DNA from: Actinomadura latina NBRC 106108
GTDB lineage: Bacteria; Actinomycetota; Actinomycetes; Streptosporangiales; Streptosporangiaceae
Length of the DNA: 64,000 bases
Assembly: GCF_001552195.1 (NCBI RefSeq)
Contig: NZ_BCQS01000033.1
Coordinates: 1-64,000, forward strand
Direction: 5' to 3'
Shown here: positions 46,508 through 55,036 of the stretch, one piece after another
How positions within the stretch are numbered: position 1 is the stretch's first letter
Layout: each line of letters starts with the position of its first letter
Position numbers and translations under genes: made by a program
Notes under the pieces: model-generated
What the model saw: only the letters and a program-made list of their open reading frames with translations
Told to the model about the DNA's origin: nothing
Databases searched by the model: none

Positions 46508-47610
46508 GACCGTCCCTCCTTCTTCCCCGGAACCGAGTCCGGAGCGGTGTCGCGGTGCGCGGCGGACTCCAGCGACCGCTGTTTCAGCGCCCGCGTGACG
46601 CGCAGCGCCAGCAGCCGGTCGACGCTGATGGCCAGCAGCAGCAGGACGCCGGTGATCGCGTCCTGCCAGAACGAGTTGACCTTGAGCACCACCAGCACGC
46701 TGCCGATGGTGGTGAGCAGCAGGCCGCCGAGCGCCGCCCCGTACACCGTCCCGACGCCGCCGGTGATGGCGACGCCGCCGACGACGACCGCGGCGACGAC
46801 CGTCAGCTCCCAGCCGTGCGCGGCGTCGGCGACGACGGTGCCGAACCGGCCGAGCCACAGCACCCCGGCGAGGCCGGCGAGCGCGCCGCTGGCCAGGTAG
46901 GCGGTGAGGACGCGGCGGCGGATGGGCACGCCCGCGAGCCGCGCGGCCTCAGGGCTGGACCCGATCGCGTAGAACTCGCGGCCGGAGGAGTAGGAGCGCA
47001 GGTAGTAGCCGACCGCGAGCATCGCCACGACCGTGATGATCGGCAGGTAGGGGACGCCGAGGATCCCGTCGTTGCCGAGCCTCAGCACCGAGGACGGCAG
47101 CTCGGCGGCGCCGATCTGCTGCCCGTGGGCGATGCGGTAGTCGAGCCCCTGGATCACGTACAGGGTGCCGAGGGTGACGACGAGGGACGGGACGCGGCAG
47201 AAGCTGACGAGCAGTCCGTTGACCAGCCCGCAGGCCAGCCCGATCGCGAGCCCGAAGAGGAGGACGAGCACGACGCCGTGGTCGCCGCCGGCGGCGAACT
47301 TCCCGGCGCTGAACGCGACGAGCCCGACGACGGACCCGACCGACAGGTCGATGTTGCGGGTGACGACGACCACCGTCTGCCCGACGGCGAGCAGCACCAG
47401 GATGGAGGCGTTGAGGAAGATGTCCTCGACGCCCTGCCCGGACAGGAACCGCGGGTTCGCGACGGTCGTCGCGACGACCAGGACGACGAGGCCGCCGAGG
47501 ATGCTCATCTCGCGGGCGCGCAGCACCAGCTCGACCAGGCGGCGGCCGCCGCCGGCCGGTCCGCCCGCGCCGCCCGGCCGCGCCGGGGTCTCGGTGAGTA
47601 CGCCGGTCAT
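46504..47610 (-). CDS. rhaP: Rhamnose ABC transporter permease
   Basis: A 368-residue integral membrane permease of the same family as the downstream gene. Motifs: VGQTVVVVTRNIDLSVGSVVGLVAFSAG, VNGLLVSFCRVPSLVVTLGTLYVIQGLDY and VVAAVVVGGVAITGGVGTVYGAALGGLLL. The first 35 residues are a Gly/Pro-rich cytoplasmic tail. Its start and the ATPase stop share one base (TGATG) and its end overlaps rhaQ by 4 bp, so the three components are translationally coupled. It forms the pore with RhaQ. Confidence 0.9.
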   Translation of the reverse strand: MTGVLTETPARPGGAGGPAGGGRRLVELVLRAREMSILGGLVVLVVATTVANPRFLSGQGVEDIFLNASILVLLAVGQTVVVVTRNIDLSVGSVVGLVAFSAGKFAAGGDHGVVLVLLFGLAIGLACGLVNGLLVSFCRVPSLVVTLGTLYVIQGLDYRIAHGQQIGAAELPSSVLRLGNDGILGVPYLPIITVVAMLAVGYYLRSYSSGREFYAIGSSPEAARLAGVPIRRRVLTAYLASGALAGLAGVLWLGRFGTVVADAAHGWELTVVAAVVVGGVAITGGVGTVYGAALGGLLLTTIGSVLVVLKVNSFWQDAITGVLLLLAISVDRLLALRVTRALKQRSLESAAHRDTAPDSVPGKKEGRS

Positions 47611-49148
47611 CAGGCCGCCTTCCCGGTCCCGGCGCGGCCGGTCGCGGCGGCCATCACGCTCTCCTCGGTCGCGTCCGCGCGGGCGATCTCGGCGGTGAGC
47701 CGCCCCTCGTGCATGACGAGGACGCGGTCGGCCATGCCGAGCACCTCCGGCAGGTCGGAGGAGATCATCAGCACCGCGAGGTCCCGCGCGGCCAGCTCCG
47801 ACAGCAGCCGGTGCACCTCGGCCTTGGTGCCGACGTCGATGCCGCGGGTCGGCTCGTCCACGATCAGCACGGCGGGCTCGGTGGCGAGCCACTTGGCGAG
47901 CACGACCTTCTGCTGGTTGCCGCCCGACAGGACGCCGACGGCGTCGGAAAGCCTGGAGTACTTGAGCTGGAGCCGCAGCCCCCAGTCGGCGGCGCGGTCC
48001 CGCTCGACCCTGCGGGAGATGAGCCCGCCGCGCCCGGTCGCGCGGCGCAGCGCCTTCAGCTGGGTGAGGCCCATGTTCCGCTCGATGGACATGTCCATGA
48101 CGAGGCCCTGCTGGCGGCGGTCCTCGGGGACGAGCGCGAGCCCGGCCGACATCGCGGCGGTGGGGCTGCCGGCCGGCAGCGCGCGGCCCTCGACCTCGAC
48201 GGCCCCGGCGTCCCAGCGGTCCACCCCGAAGATCGCGCGGGCGACCTCGCTGCGGCCGGCGCCGACCAGCCCGGCCAGCGCGACGATCTCGCCGCGGCGG
48301 ACCTCGAAGGAGACGTCGGTGAAGGCGCCCTCGCGGGTCAGCCGGCTCACCTTAAGCGCGACCTCGCCGGGCGTCACGTCCTGCTTGGGGTAGAGCGCGT
48401 CGAGGTCGCGGCCGACCATCCGGCGGACGAGGTCGTCGGGGGTGATGTCCGCGACCCTGTCGGTGCCGATGTAGATGCCGTCGCGCAGCGTCGTGACCCG
48501 CTGGCACAGCTCGAAGATCTCCTCCAGGCGGTGCGAGATGAACAGCACCGCGCAGCCCTGCTCGCGCAGCGTGCGGGTCACCGCGAACAGCCGGGCGACC
48601 TCCTGGCCGGTGAGCGCCGCGGTGGGCTCGTCCATGATGAGGACCCGCGCGTCCCGGGAGATGGCCTTGGCGATCTCGACGACCTGCTGGTCGGCGATCG
48701 ACAGGCCGCGGGCGGGCTGCTGCGGGTCCAGCGCGACGCCGAGCCGCTCGAACAGCCGCGCCGTCTCGGCGTGCATGGTGCGGCGGTCGATGCGGCCGAG
48801 CCCGGCACGGGGCTGGCGCCCCATGAAGATGTTCTCGGCGACCGACAGGTCGGGGAACAGCGTGGGCTCCTGGTAGATGACGGCGACGCCCGCGGCCTGC
48901 GCGTCGGCGGGGCCGTGGAAGGCCGCCGGCTCGCCGTCCACCCGCACCTCGCCCGCGTCGGGGCGGTGCACCCCTGCGAACGTTTTTACGACCGTGGACT
49001 TGCCGGCGCCGTTCTCGCCGGCGAGGGCGTGCACCTCGCCGGGGTGCAGCTCCAGCGTGACGTCCTGGAGGGCGCGCACGGCGCCGAACGACTTGCTCAC
49101 GTTGACCAGCGCCAATGTCGGCGGCGACGACCGGCCGGGTGCGTTCAT
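47610..49148 (-). CDS. rhaT: Rhamnose ABC transporter ATP-binding protein
   Basis: A 512-residue protein with two ATPase domains. Domain 1: Walker A GENGAGKS near residue 44, signature LSIADQQ near 148, Walker B VLIMDEPTAAL. Domain 2: a degenerate Walker A (GLVGAGRSE), signature LSGGNQQK near 400, Walker B VLIVDEPTRGIDVG. This duplicated layout is that of RbsA/RhaT/XylG sugar importers. Just after the first Walker A, the codons GTA AAA ACG TTC GCA break the usual GC bias and resemble the upstream operator. It is the first gene of the minus-strand rhamnose operon. Confidence 0.92.
   Translation of the reverse strand: MNAPGRSSPPTLALVNVSKSFGAVRALQDVTLELHPGEVHALAGENGAGKSTVVKTFAGVHRPDAGEVRVDGEPAAFHGPADAQAAGVAVIYQEPTLFPDLSVAENIFMGRQPRAGLGRIDRRTMHAETARLFERLGVALDPQQPARGLSIADQQVVEIAKAISRDARVLIMDEPTAALTGQEVARLFAVTRTLREQGCAVLFISHRLEEIFELCQRVTTLRDGIYIGTDRVADITPDDLVRRMVGRDLDALYPKQDVTPGEVALKVSRLTREGAFTDVSFEVRRGEIVALAGLVGAGRSEVARAIFGVDRWDAGAVEVEGRALPAGSPTAAMSAGLALVPEDRRQQGLVMDMSIERNMGLTQLKALRRATGRGGLISRRVERDRAADWGLRLQLKYSRLSDAVGVLSGGNQQKVVLAKWLATEPAVLIVDEPTRGIDVGTKAEVHRLLSELAARDLAVLMISSDLPEVLGMADRVLVMHEGRLTAEIARADATEESVMAAATGRAGTGKAA
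48977..48990. promoter_or_regulatory. Possible intragenic LacI operator
   Basis: Read on the minus strand the stretch gives GTAAAAACGTTCGC, sharing AAAACGT with the two sites before and after it in the divergent promoter region. It lies in a GC-rich gene and uses GTA, AAA and GCA codons that are scarce here. It is about 205 bp from the nearest upstream site, a distance that would allow DNA looping. Confidence 0.45.
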
Positions 49149-49188
49149 GGCGGCCCTCCTCGCGGGGGACGTCGGGTTCCTTCGGATG

Positions 49189-49201
49189 AAAAACGTTTTA
49201 A
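49189..49201. promoter_or_regulatory. LacI operator for the rhamnose transporter operon
   Basis: AAAAACGTTTTAA contains the perfect palindrome AAAACGTTTT (49190-49199), 41 bp upstream of the ATPase start. It is a typical LacI-family site with a central CG. Confidence 0.75.
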
Positions 49202-49378
49202 CCTGATGTTGCGGAGGACGCTAGATGTGAGCCGGAGCACTCGTCAAGAGGGAACCCGCCCGCCGCCCCGGCCAGAACCGGCGGAAGCCCCGCCGGGCAG
49301 GGGCCGGAAGAGTTTCCGAAGTCACCGCGGCGGGACCCGGCGGACCTGGCCGGACCGCCGGCCTTTCCGGCTCCGGGG

Positions 49379-49395
49379 TTGACACGTTTTAATTT
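49379..49395 (+). promoter_or_regulatory. Operator/promoter of the lacI-lut-rhaB operon
   Basis: TTGACACGTTTTAATTT just upstream of the lacI ATG. It combines a TTGACA-like box (49379-49384) with CGTTTTAA (49385-49392), which matches one side of the operator before the transporter operon. The short distance to the ATG at 49397 suggests either a leaderless message or that translation starts further in. Confidence 0.55.
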
Positions 49396-49396
49396 C

Positions 49397-50479
49397 ATGA
49401 CCCAGAGTGAGCGGCGACACAGGCGGCGGACGGACCCGGGGGCACACAGATTGAGCAGGACGGTCGGCATCAAGCAGGTCGCGGCGCACGCCGGCGTCTC
49501 GCCCGGCACCGTGTCCAACGTGCTCAACCGGCCCGAGCGGGTGGCCGAGGCGACCCGCGTCCGCGTCGAGAAGGCGATCCGCGAGCTGGGGTTCGTCCGC
49601 AACGGCTCGGCGTCCACGCTGCGCGCCGGGCACAGCAGCACGATCGGGCTGATGGTCCTCGACCTCGCCAACCCCTTCTTCACCGACGTGGCGCGCGGCG
49701 TGGAGGACATCGCCAGCGAGCGCGGCTACGCGGTGCTGCTGTCGTCGTCGGGCGAGTCGGCGGAACGGGAGCAGCGCAACCTGCGGGTGTTCGCCGAGCA
49801 GCGGGTCCGCGGCGTGCTGCTGACCCCGTTCGGCGAAGACGGCGAGGCCGCCGACCGGCTGCGCGAGCGCAACGTCCCGGTGGTGCTGCTCGACCATCCG
49901 ACGCCGCGCGCCAACCAGTGCTCGGTCGCCGTCGACGACGTCGCGGGCGGCGAGCTGGCGGCCGGCGAGCTGCTGGCCGGCGGGACCCGCACGATCGCGT
50001 TCGTCACCGGGCCGATGGTGCTGCGGCAGTGCGCCGACCGCCGCAGGGGCGCGCTGCGGGCGCTGCGCGCCGCCGGGCTCGGCCGCGAGGCGATGCGCGA
50101 GGTCGCGGTCGGCGCGATGAACGCGCGGTCCGGGCAGGAGGCGGCGCGGCGGCTGCTGGAGGCGGGCCCGCCGCTGCCGGACGCGATCTTCTGCGCGAAC
50201 GACCTGCTCGCGCTCGGCGTGCTGCGCGTCCTGCTGCAGGCCGGGATCAAGGTGCCGACTGACGTGGCCCTGATCGGGTACGACGACATCGAGTTCTCGG
50301 CGGCCGCCGCCGTCCCCCTCAGCTCGGTGCGGCAGCCGACCTACCAGCTCGGCCGGATCGCGACCGAGCTGCTGCTGGAGGAGTGCGACGAGTCGGGCGG
50401 GCACGCCCACCAGCAGGTCATGTTCCAGCCCGAGCTGGTCGTCCGCGAGTCCAGCCGCTCCCCGGGAGGCAATCAATGA
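49397..50479 (+). CDS. rhaR: LacI-family regulator of rhamnose utilisation
   Basis: A repressor of up to 360 residues. HTH: VGIKQVAAHAGVSPGTVSNVLNRPERV near residue 23; hinge and effector domain include STIGLMVLDLANPFFTDVARGVEDIA, VAVDDVAGGELAAGELLAGGTRTIAFVTGP and VALIGYDDIEFSAAAAVPLSSVRQP. Its position between the divergent rhamnose operons and the matching AAAACGT sites make it the likely rhamnose- or rhamnulose-responsive regulator. Start uncertain: ATG 49397 is close to the promoter; TTG 49451 fits the conserved N-terminus. Its stop overlaps the ATG of a mini-ORF. Confidence 0.87.
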   Translation: MTQSERRHRRRTDPGAHRLSRTVGIKQVAAHAGVSPGTVSNVLNRPERVAEATRVRVEKAIRELGFVRNGSASTLRAGHSSTIGLMVLDLANPFFTDVARGVEDIASERGYAVLLSSSGESAEREQRNLRVFAEQRVRGVLLTPFGEDGEAADRLRERNVPVVLLDHPTPRANQCSVAVDDVAGGELAAGELLAGGTRTIAFVTGPMVLRQCADRRRGALRALRAAGLGREAMREVAVGAMNARSGQEAARRLLEAGPPLPDAIFCANDLLALGVLRVLLQAGIKVPTDVALIGYDDIEFSAAAAVPLSSVRQPTYQLGRIATELLLEECDESGGHAHQQVMFQPELVVRESSRSPGGNQ

Positions 50480-50532
50480 GCGAAGCGAACCGGGGGTTGT
50501 GGGGGGTCGCCCCCCACAGGAGGCACGCATGA
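50476..50532 (+). CDS. 18-codon coupling mini-ORF made from the palindromic element
   Basis: The frame MSEANRGLWGVAPHRRHA starts at an ATG overlapping the lacI TGA (ATGA, 50476-50479) and ends with a TGA overlapping the lutA ATG (ATGA, 50529-50532). Almost the whole frame is the palindromic element. It is probably a bridge for ribosomes passing from lacI to lutA rather than a functional peptide. Confidence 0.4.
   Translation: MSEANRGLWGVAPHRRHA
50479..50518. repeat. Palindromic GC element, lacI-lutA junction
   Basis: Begins AGCGAAGCGAACCGGGGG and continues to the palindrome GTGGGGGG-TCG-CCCCCCAC. The same leader and a variant palindrome recur at 51244-51287, and the core recurs in rhaI. Confidence 0.85.
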
Positions 50533-51242
50533 AGGTCGCGCTGTTCCTCACCTGCGTCAACGACACGATGTATCCGGGGACGGGGAAGGCGATGGTGCGG
50601 CTGCTGCGGCGGCTCGGCCACGACGTCGAGTTCCCGGAGTCGCAGACGTGCTGCGGCCAGATGCACCTCAACACCGGGTACCGGCGGGAGGCGCTGCGCC
50701 TGGTGAAGGGTTTCGCGGAGACGTTCGAGCCGTACGAGGCGATCGTGGCGCCGTCCGCGTCGTGCGCGGCGATGGTCCGCGAGTGGCATCCGAAGCTGGC
50801 GCCGCGCACCGCCGGGGTCGCGTCCCGCGTCTACGAGCTGTCGGAGTTCCTGGTGGACGTCCTCGGCGTCACCGACGTCGGCGCCTGGTTCCCGCACCGC
50901 GTCACCTACCATCCGACCTGCCACTCGCTGCGCATGCTGCACGTCGGCGACCGTCCGCTGCGGCTGCTGCGCGAGGTCCGCGGCATCGACCTGGCCGACC
51001 TGCCGGACGCGGCCGAGTGCTGCGGCTTCGGCGGGACGTTCGCGCTGAAGAACTCCGAGGTGTCGGCGGCGATGTGCGCCGACAAGATCACCGCCGTCCG
51101 GGAGACGAGGGCCGAGGTGCTGTGCGCGGCGGACAACTCGTGCCTGATGCACATCGGCGGCGCCCTCACCCGCACCCGCGCGGGGGTGCGGACGATCCAC
51201 CTGGCCGAGATCCTCGCGTCGACCGAGGAGGACCCCTCATGA
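50529..51242 (+). CDS. lutA: L-lactate dehydrogenase complex subunit LutA
   Basis: A 237-residue iron-sulfur protein with two CCG (cysteine-rich) modules: SQTCCGQMHLNTGYRREAL near residue 37 and DAAECCGFGGTFALKNSEVS near 158, plus YHPTCHSLRMLHV between. It is one of three parts of the LutABC L-lactate-to-pyruvate oxidase. CAGGAGG lies 8 bp upstream of the ATG. In this operon it would consume lactate made from rhamnose-derived lactaldehyde. Confidence 0.92.
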   Translation: MKVALFLTCVNDTMYPGTGKAMVRLLRRLGHDVEFPESQTCCGQMHLNTGYRREALRLVKGFAETFEPYEAIVAPSASCAAMVREWHPKLAPRTAGVASRVYELSEFLVDVLGVTDVGAWFPHRVTYHPTCHSLRMLHVGDRPLRLLREVRGIDLADLPDAAECCGFGGTFALKNSEVSAAMCADKITAVRETRAEVLCAADNSCLMHIGGALTRTRAGVRTIHLAEILASTEEDPS

Positions 51243-51243
51243 C

Positions 51244-51287
51244 GAGCGAAGCGCACCGGGGGGCGCGGGGGGCCGTCCCCCCGCGAG
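51244..51287. repeat. Palindromic GC element, lutA-lutB junction
   Basis: Starts GAGCGAAGCGCACCGGGGGG and contains GCGGGGGG-CCGT-CCCCCCGC. It lies between the lutA stop and the conserved lutB start and is in frame with lutB if an ATG at 51239 (overlapping the lutA TGA) is used. Confidence 0.85.
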
Positions 51288-51298
51288 AGACGGGTGCC

Positions 51299-52738
51299 AT
51301 GCCCACGTACGTCGGGATGCCGTCGTTCCCGGACGCGGCGCGGCGGGCCGTGGCCGACACGCGGCTGCGCGGCAACCTCGCGCACGCGACCACCACGATC
51401 CGGGACAAGCGCGCCGGCGCGGTCGCCGAGCTGGCCGACTGGCCCGCGCTGCGCGAGGCGGGCAAGCAGATCAAGGACCACGTCCTGGCGAACCTCGGCC
51501 ACTACCTCCGGCTGCTGGAGGAGAAGGTGACCGAGGCCGGCGGGACGGTGCACTGGGCACGGGACGCCGGCGAGGCCAACCGGATCGTCGCGGACCTGGT
51601 GAAGGCGACCGGCGAGACGGAGGTCGTCAAGGTCAAGTCGATGGCCACGCAGGAGATCGGCCTCAACGAGTTCCTCGCCGCGGAGGGCATCACCGCCTAC
51701 GAGACCGACCTCGCCGAGCTGATCGTGCAGCTCGGGGACGACCGGCCGTCGCACATCCTCGTCCCGGCCATCCACCGGAACCGCTCCGACATCCGCGACA
51801 TCTTCCTGCGCGCGATGGACGACGCCCCCGAGGGCCTGACCGACTCCCCCGCCGCGCTCGCGGAGGCGGCGCGGCGGCACCTGCGCGCCAAGTTCCTGTC
51901 GGCGAAGGTCGGGGTGTCCGGCGTGAACTTCGCGGTCGCCGACACCGGCACGCTCGTCGTCCTGGAGTCGGAGGGCAACGGGCGGATGTGCCTGACGCTC
52001 CCCGAGACCCTCATCTCGGTGATGGGCGTGGAGAAGATCGTGCCCAGCTGGCGGGACCTGGAGGTGTTCCTGCAGCTGCTGCCCCGCTCGTCCACGGCCG
52101 AGCGGATGAACCCCTACACCTCCGCCTGGACGGGCGTCTCCCCCGGCGACGGCCCGCGCGACTTCCACCTCGTCCTGCTGGACAACGGCCGCACCGCCAC
52201 CCTCGCCGACGAGGTGGGCCGGCAGGCGCTGCGCTGCATCCGCTGCTCGGCGTGCCTGAACGTGTGCCCGGTCTACCAGCGCGCGGGCGGCCACGCCTAC
52301 GGGTCGCCGTATCCGGGGCCGATCGGCGCGATCCTGTCACCGCAGATCAGAGGCATCGGGTCGGACGTGGACGCGTCCCTGCCCTACGCGTCGTCGCTGT
52401 GCGGGGCGTGCTTCGAGGTGTGCCCGGTCGCGATCGACATCCCGGAGGTCCTCGTCCACCTGCGGGCGCGGGCCGTGGAGAAGGGCCCGCGCCATCCGCT
52501 GGAGCGGGTGGCGATGGCGGCGGCCGGATGGACGCTGCGCTCCCCCACGCGGCTCGGGCTCGCGCAGCGCGCCGCGTCCGCGAGCCGCCGCGTGGTGGCG
52601 CGCGGCGGCCGGATCCGGCGGCTGCCCGGCCCGCTGAGCGCCTGGACCGAGACGCGGGACGCGCCCGCCCCGCCGCCGGAGTCGTTCCGCGCCTGGTGGG
52701 CCCGCACGGACGGCGGCCGCGAGGAGGACGGCGAGTGA
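51299..52738 (+). CDS. lutB: L-lactate dehydrogenase complex subunit LutB
   Basis: A 479-residue protein with the LUD domain (residues about 60-290, including VKVKSMATQEIGLNEFL and FAVADTGTLVVLESEGNGRMC) and two ferredoxin-type clusters, CIRCSACLNVCPVYQR and CGACFEVCPVAIDIPE, near residues 316 and 367. The conserved N-terminus PTYVGMPSFPDAARRAVADTRLRGNLAHA favours the ATG at 51299. An alternative ATG at 51239 is in frame and overlaps the lutA stop, adding 20 residues made from the palindromic element. The stop overlaps lutC by 4 bp. Confidence 0.92.
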   Translation: MPTYVGMPSFPDAARRAVADTRLRGNLAHATTTIRDKRAGAVAELADWPALREAGKQIKDHVLANLGHYLRLLEEKVTEAGGTVHWARDAGEANRIVADLVKATGETEVVKVKSMATQEIGLNEFLAAEGITAYETDLAELIVQLGDDRPSHILVPAIHRNRSDIRDIFLRAMDDAPEGLTDSPAALAEAARRHLRAKFLSAKVGVSGVNFAVADTGTLVVLESEGNGRMCLTLPETLISVMGVEKIVPSWRDLEVFLQLLPRSSTAERMNPYTSAWTGVSPGDGPRDFHLVLLDNGRTATLADEVGRQALRCIRCSACLNVCPVYQRAGGHAYGSPYPGPIGAILSPQIRGIGSDVDASLPYASSLCGACFEVCPVAIDIPEVLVHLRARAVEKGPRHPLERVAMAAAGWTLRSPTRLGLAQRAASASRRVVARGGRIRRLPGPLSAWTETRDAPAPPPESFRAWWARTDGGREEDGE

Positions 52739-53355
52739 ACGCCCGCGAGGAGATCCTGCGCCGCATCGAGGGGATCGTCCCCACCCGCCCGGCGGCCGAG
52801 GTCGCGGCCTCCTACGACCGGATCGACCGCTCCTACCTGCGCCGCCACCACGAGGACGGCGTCCTCGGCCTGTTCGCCGAGCGGGTCGCCGACTACCGCG
52901 CGACGGTCCTGCGGGTGTCCGCGCGGGAGGTGGCCTCGGCGGTCGCGGAGCGGCTGTCGGCCCGGCCCGGCCCGTACGGCGTCCCGGCCGGCCTGCCCGC
53001 GGAGTGGACGTCCGCGACGGACGCCGAGCTCGTCCGCGACTTCTCCGTGGCGTCCCTCGACCGTGTGGCGGGCGCCGTCACCGGCTGCGCCGCCGCGATC
53101 GCGGAGACCGGCACGATCGTCCTGGACCACGGCGCCGCGCAGGGGCCGCGCGCCCTGTCGCTCGTGCCCGACTACCACCTGATCGTGGTGCTCGCCGAGC
53201 AGGTCGCGCCGGACGTGCCGGAGGCGCTCGAACGCCTGGACCCGTCGCGTCCGCTGACGTTCGTGTCGGGCCCGTCGGCGACGAGCGACATCGAGCTCTC
53301 CCGCGTGGAGGGCGTGCACGGGCCCCGCACGCTGGAGGTCCTGGTCGTCCAATGA
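52735..53355 (+). CDS. lutC: L-lactate dehydrogenase complex subunit LutC
   Basis: A 206-residue LUD-domain protein: NAREEILRRIEGIVPTRPAAE, VAGAVTGCAAAIAETGTIVLDHGAAQGPRALSLVPDYHLIVV and the ending SATSDIELSRVEGVHGPRTLEVLVV fit LutC/YkgG. It completes the LutABC set for L-lactate oxidation. GTG start overlaps lutB (GTGA) and its TGA overlaps rhaB (ATGA), so lactate oxidation and rhamnulose phosphorylation are translationally linked. Confidence 0.92.
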   Translation: MNAREEILRRIEGIVPTRPAAEVAASYDRIDRSYLRRHHEDGVLGLFAERVADYRATVLRVSAREVASAVAERLSARPGPYGVPAGLPAEWTSATDAELVRDFSVASLDRVAGAVTGCAAAIAETGTIVLDHGAAQGPRALSLVPDYHLIVVLAEQVAPDVPEALERLDPSRPLTFVSGPSATSDIELSRVEGVHGPRTLEVLVVQ

Positions 53356-54785
53356 GCGCCACGACTTTCGCGGCCGTCGACCTGGGCGCGTCCAGCGGCC
53401 GCGTGATGGCCGGGCGCGTCGGACCCGGCACCCTCGAACTGGAGGAGATCCGCCGGTTCCCGAACCGCCCCGTCCGGGTCAACGGCACCCTGCACTGGGA
53501 CATTCTCGGCCTCTACGGCAACGTCCTCGACGGGCTGCGCGCCGTGCCGGCCGGGGCGGCGTCGGCCGGGATCGACTCGTGGGCGGTCGACTACGGGCTG
53601 CTCGACGCGAACGGCGCCCTGCTCGGCAACCCCGTCCACTACCGCGACGCCCGCACCGACGGCGTGATGGACCGCGTCCGCGCCGACCTGGGCGACGACG
53701 TCCTCTACCGGGCGTCCGGCCTGCAGTTCCTCCCGTTCAACACGATCTACCAGCTCGTGGCGGACGACCTGTCGCGGGCGGGCACGCTGCTGCTCATCCC
53801 CGACCTGCTGGCCTTCTGGCTCACGGGCGAGATCGGCGCCGAGCGCACCAACGCGTCCACGACCGGCCTGCTGGACGTGCGCGACGGCACCTGGTCGCAG
53901 GATCTGCTGGGCCGTCTCGGCCTCCCCGCGGAGATCCTCCCGGAGCTGCGCGACCCCGGGTCGGTGATCGGGACCCTCCGCCCGGACGTGGCGGCCGAGA
54001 CCGGCCACGGCGCGCTCCCCGTCACGGCCGTCGGCTCCCACGACACCGCGTCCGCGGTCGCCGCCGTCCCCGCCGCCACCGATCGTTTCGGCTACATCTC
54101 GTGCGGCACCTGGTCGCTGGTCGGCGTCGAGCTGGGCGCGCCCGTGCTGACCGACGCGAGCCGCGAGGCCAACTTCACCAACGAGGTCGGAGTCGACGGG
54201 ACGGTCCGCTACCTGCGCAACGTGATGGGCCTGTGGCTGCTCCAGGAGTCCCTGCGGACCTGGGGCGGCCCCGGCCTGGCCGCCCTGCTCGCCGAGGCCG
54301 CCCGCCTCCCCGGCCTGCGCTCGCTGATCGACCCCGACGACCCGGAGTTCCTGCCGCCCGGCGACATGCCGTCCCGGATCGCCGCGCACTGCCGGCGGCG
54401 CGGGTACCCCGAGCCGTCCACCCGCGCGGAGACCGTCCGCTGCATCATGGACAGCCTCGCCCTGGCGCACCGCGCCACGCTGCGCCAGGCCGCGGCCCTG
54501 TCCGGCGCCGGCGTCGAGGTCGTCCACCTGGTGGGCGGCGGCAGCCGCAACGACCTGCTGTGCCGGCTGACCGCCGACGCCTGCGGGATCCCGGTCGTGG
54601 CGGGTCCGGTCGAGGCGACGGCCCTCGGGAACGTGCTGGCCCAGGCCCGCGCCCACGGCGCCGTCAAGGACCTGGCCGAGTCGCGCGCCCTGGTCGCGGC
54701 CACCCAGGACGTGCGCCGGTACAGCCCTTCGGGGGACGGCGCCCGGTGGCGGGAGGCCGCCGTCCGCCTCGGCCTGGAAACCTGA
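53352..54785 (+). CDS. rhaB: Rhamnulokinase
   Basis: A 477-residue FGGY-family kinase that phosphorylates L-rhamnulose at C1. Motifs: FAAVDLGASSGRVMAG (phosphate-1), RFPNRPVRVNGTLHWDI, GIDSWAVDYGLLD with the substrate Asp, and the ATP region VEVVHLVGGGSRNDLLCRLTADACGIPVVAGPVEATALGNVLAQA. The ATG overlaps the lutC stop. Length matches RhaB. It is separated from the other rhamnose catabolic genes by the divergent promoter. Confidence 0.93.
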   Translation: MSATTFAAVDLGASSGRVMAGRVGPGTLELEEIRRFPNRPVRVNGTLHWDILGLYGNVLDGLRAVPAGAASAGIDSWAVDYGLLDANGALLGNPVHYRDARTDGVMDRVRADLGDDVLYRASGLQFLPFNTIYQLVADDLSRAGTLLLIPDLLAFWLTGEIGAERTNASTTGLLDVRDGTWSQDLLGRLGLPAEILPELRDPGSVIGTLRPDVAAETGHGALPVTAVGSHDTASAVAAVPAATDRFGYISCGTWSLVGVELGAPVLTDASREANFTNEVGVDGTVRYLRNVMGLWLLQESLRTWGGPGLAALLAEAARLPGLRSLIDPDDPEFLPPGDMPSRIAAHCRRRGYPEPSTRAETVRCIMDSLALAHRATLRQAAALSGAGVEVVHLVGGGSRNDLLCRLTADACGIPVVAGPVEATALGNVLAQARAHGAVKDLAESRALVAATQDVRRYSPSGDGARWREAAVRLGLET

Positions 54786-54832
54786 GGGGTTCTCCGGATG
54801 TCACGGGGCCGCGACGGTTTACCCACCCGAGG

Positions 54833-54960
54833 TTGACACGGGGCTTGCGAAGGCCGTTCATAGCTATGTACACACGGTCACTGAGGAGGCCACCCCGTCG
54901 GGATCACCTGCGGTCGGGGGCGTGTTGCCCCACCTTATTGACGTTCCACCCGATAAGGTG
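54833..54960 (+). promoter_or_regulatory. Promoter region of the LAL regulator gene
   Basis: In the 251-bp gap before the LuxR-type gene, TTGACA at 54833-54838 is followed by an AT-rich stretch containing TAGCTATGTA. An inverted repeat CACCTTAT (54931-54938) / ATAAGGTG (54953-54960) with a 14-bp spacer lies 77 bp before the gene and may be an operator. Confidence 0.5.
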
Positions 54961-55036
54961 AATCCCGCAATTCTCAGGACCACAACGAGAACATGATCAC
55001 GGCGTATCGACCGCCTGTCGCTGTTGGGATGTGGAC

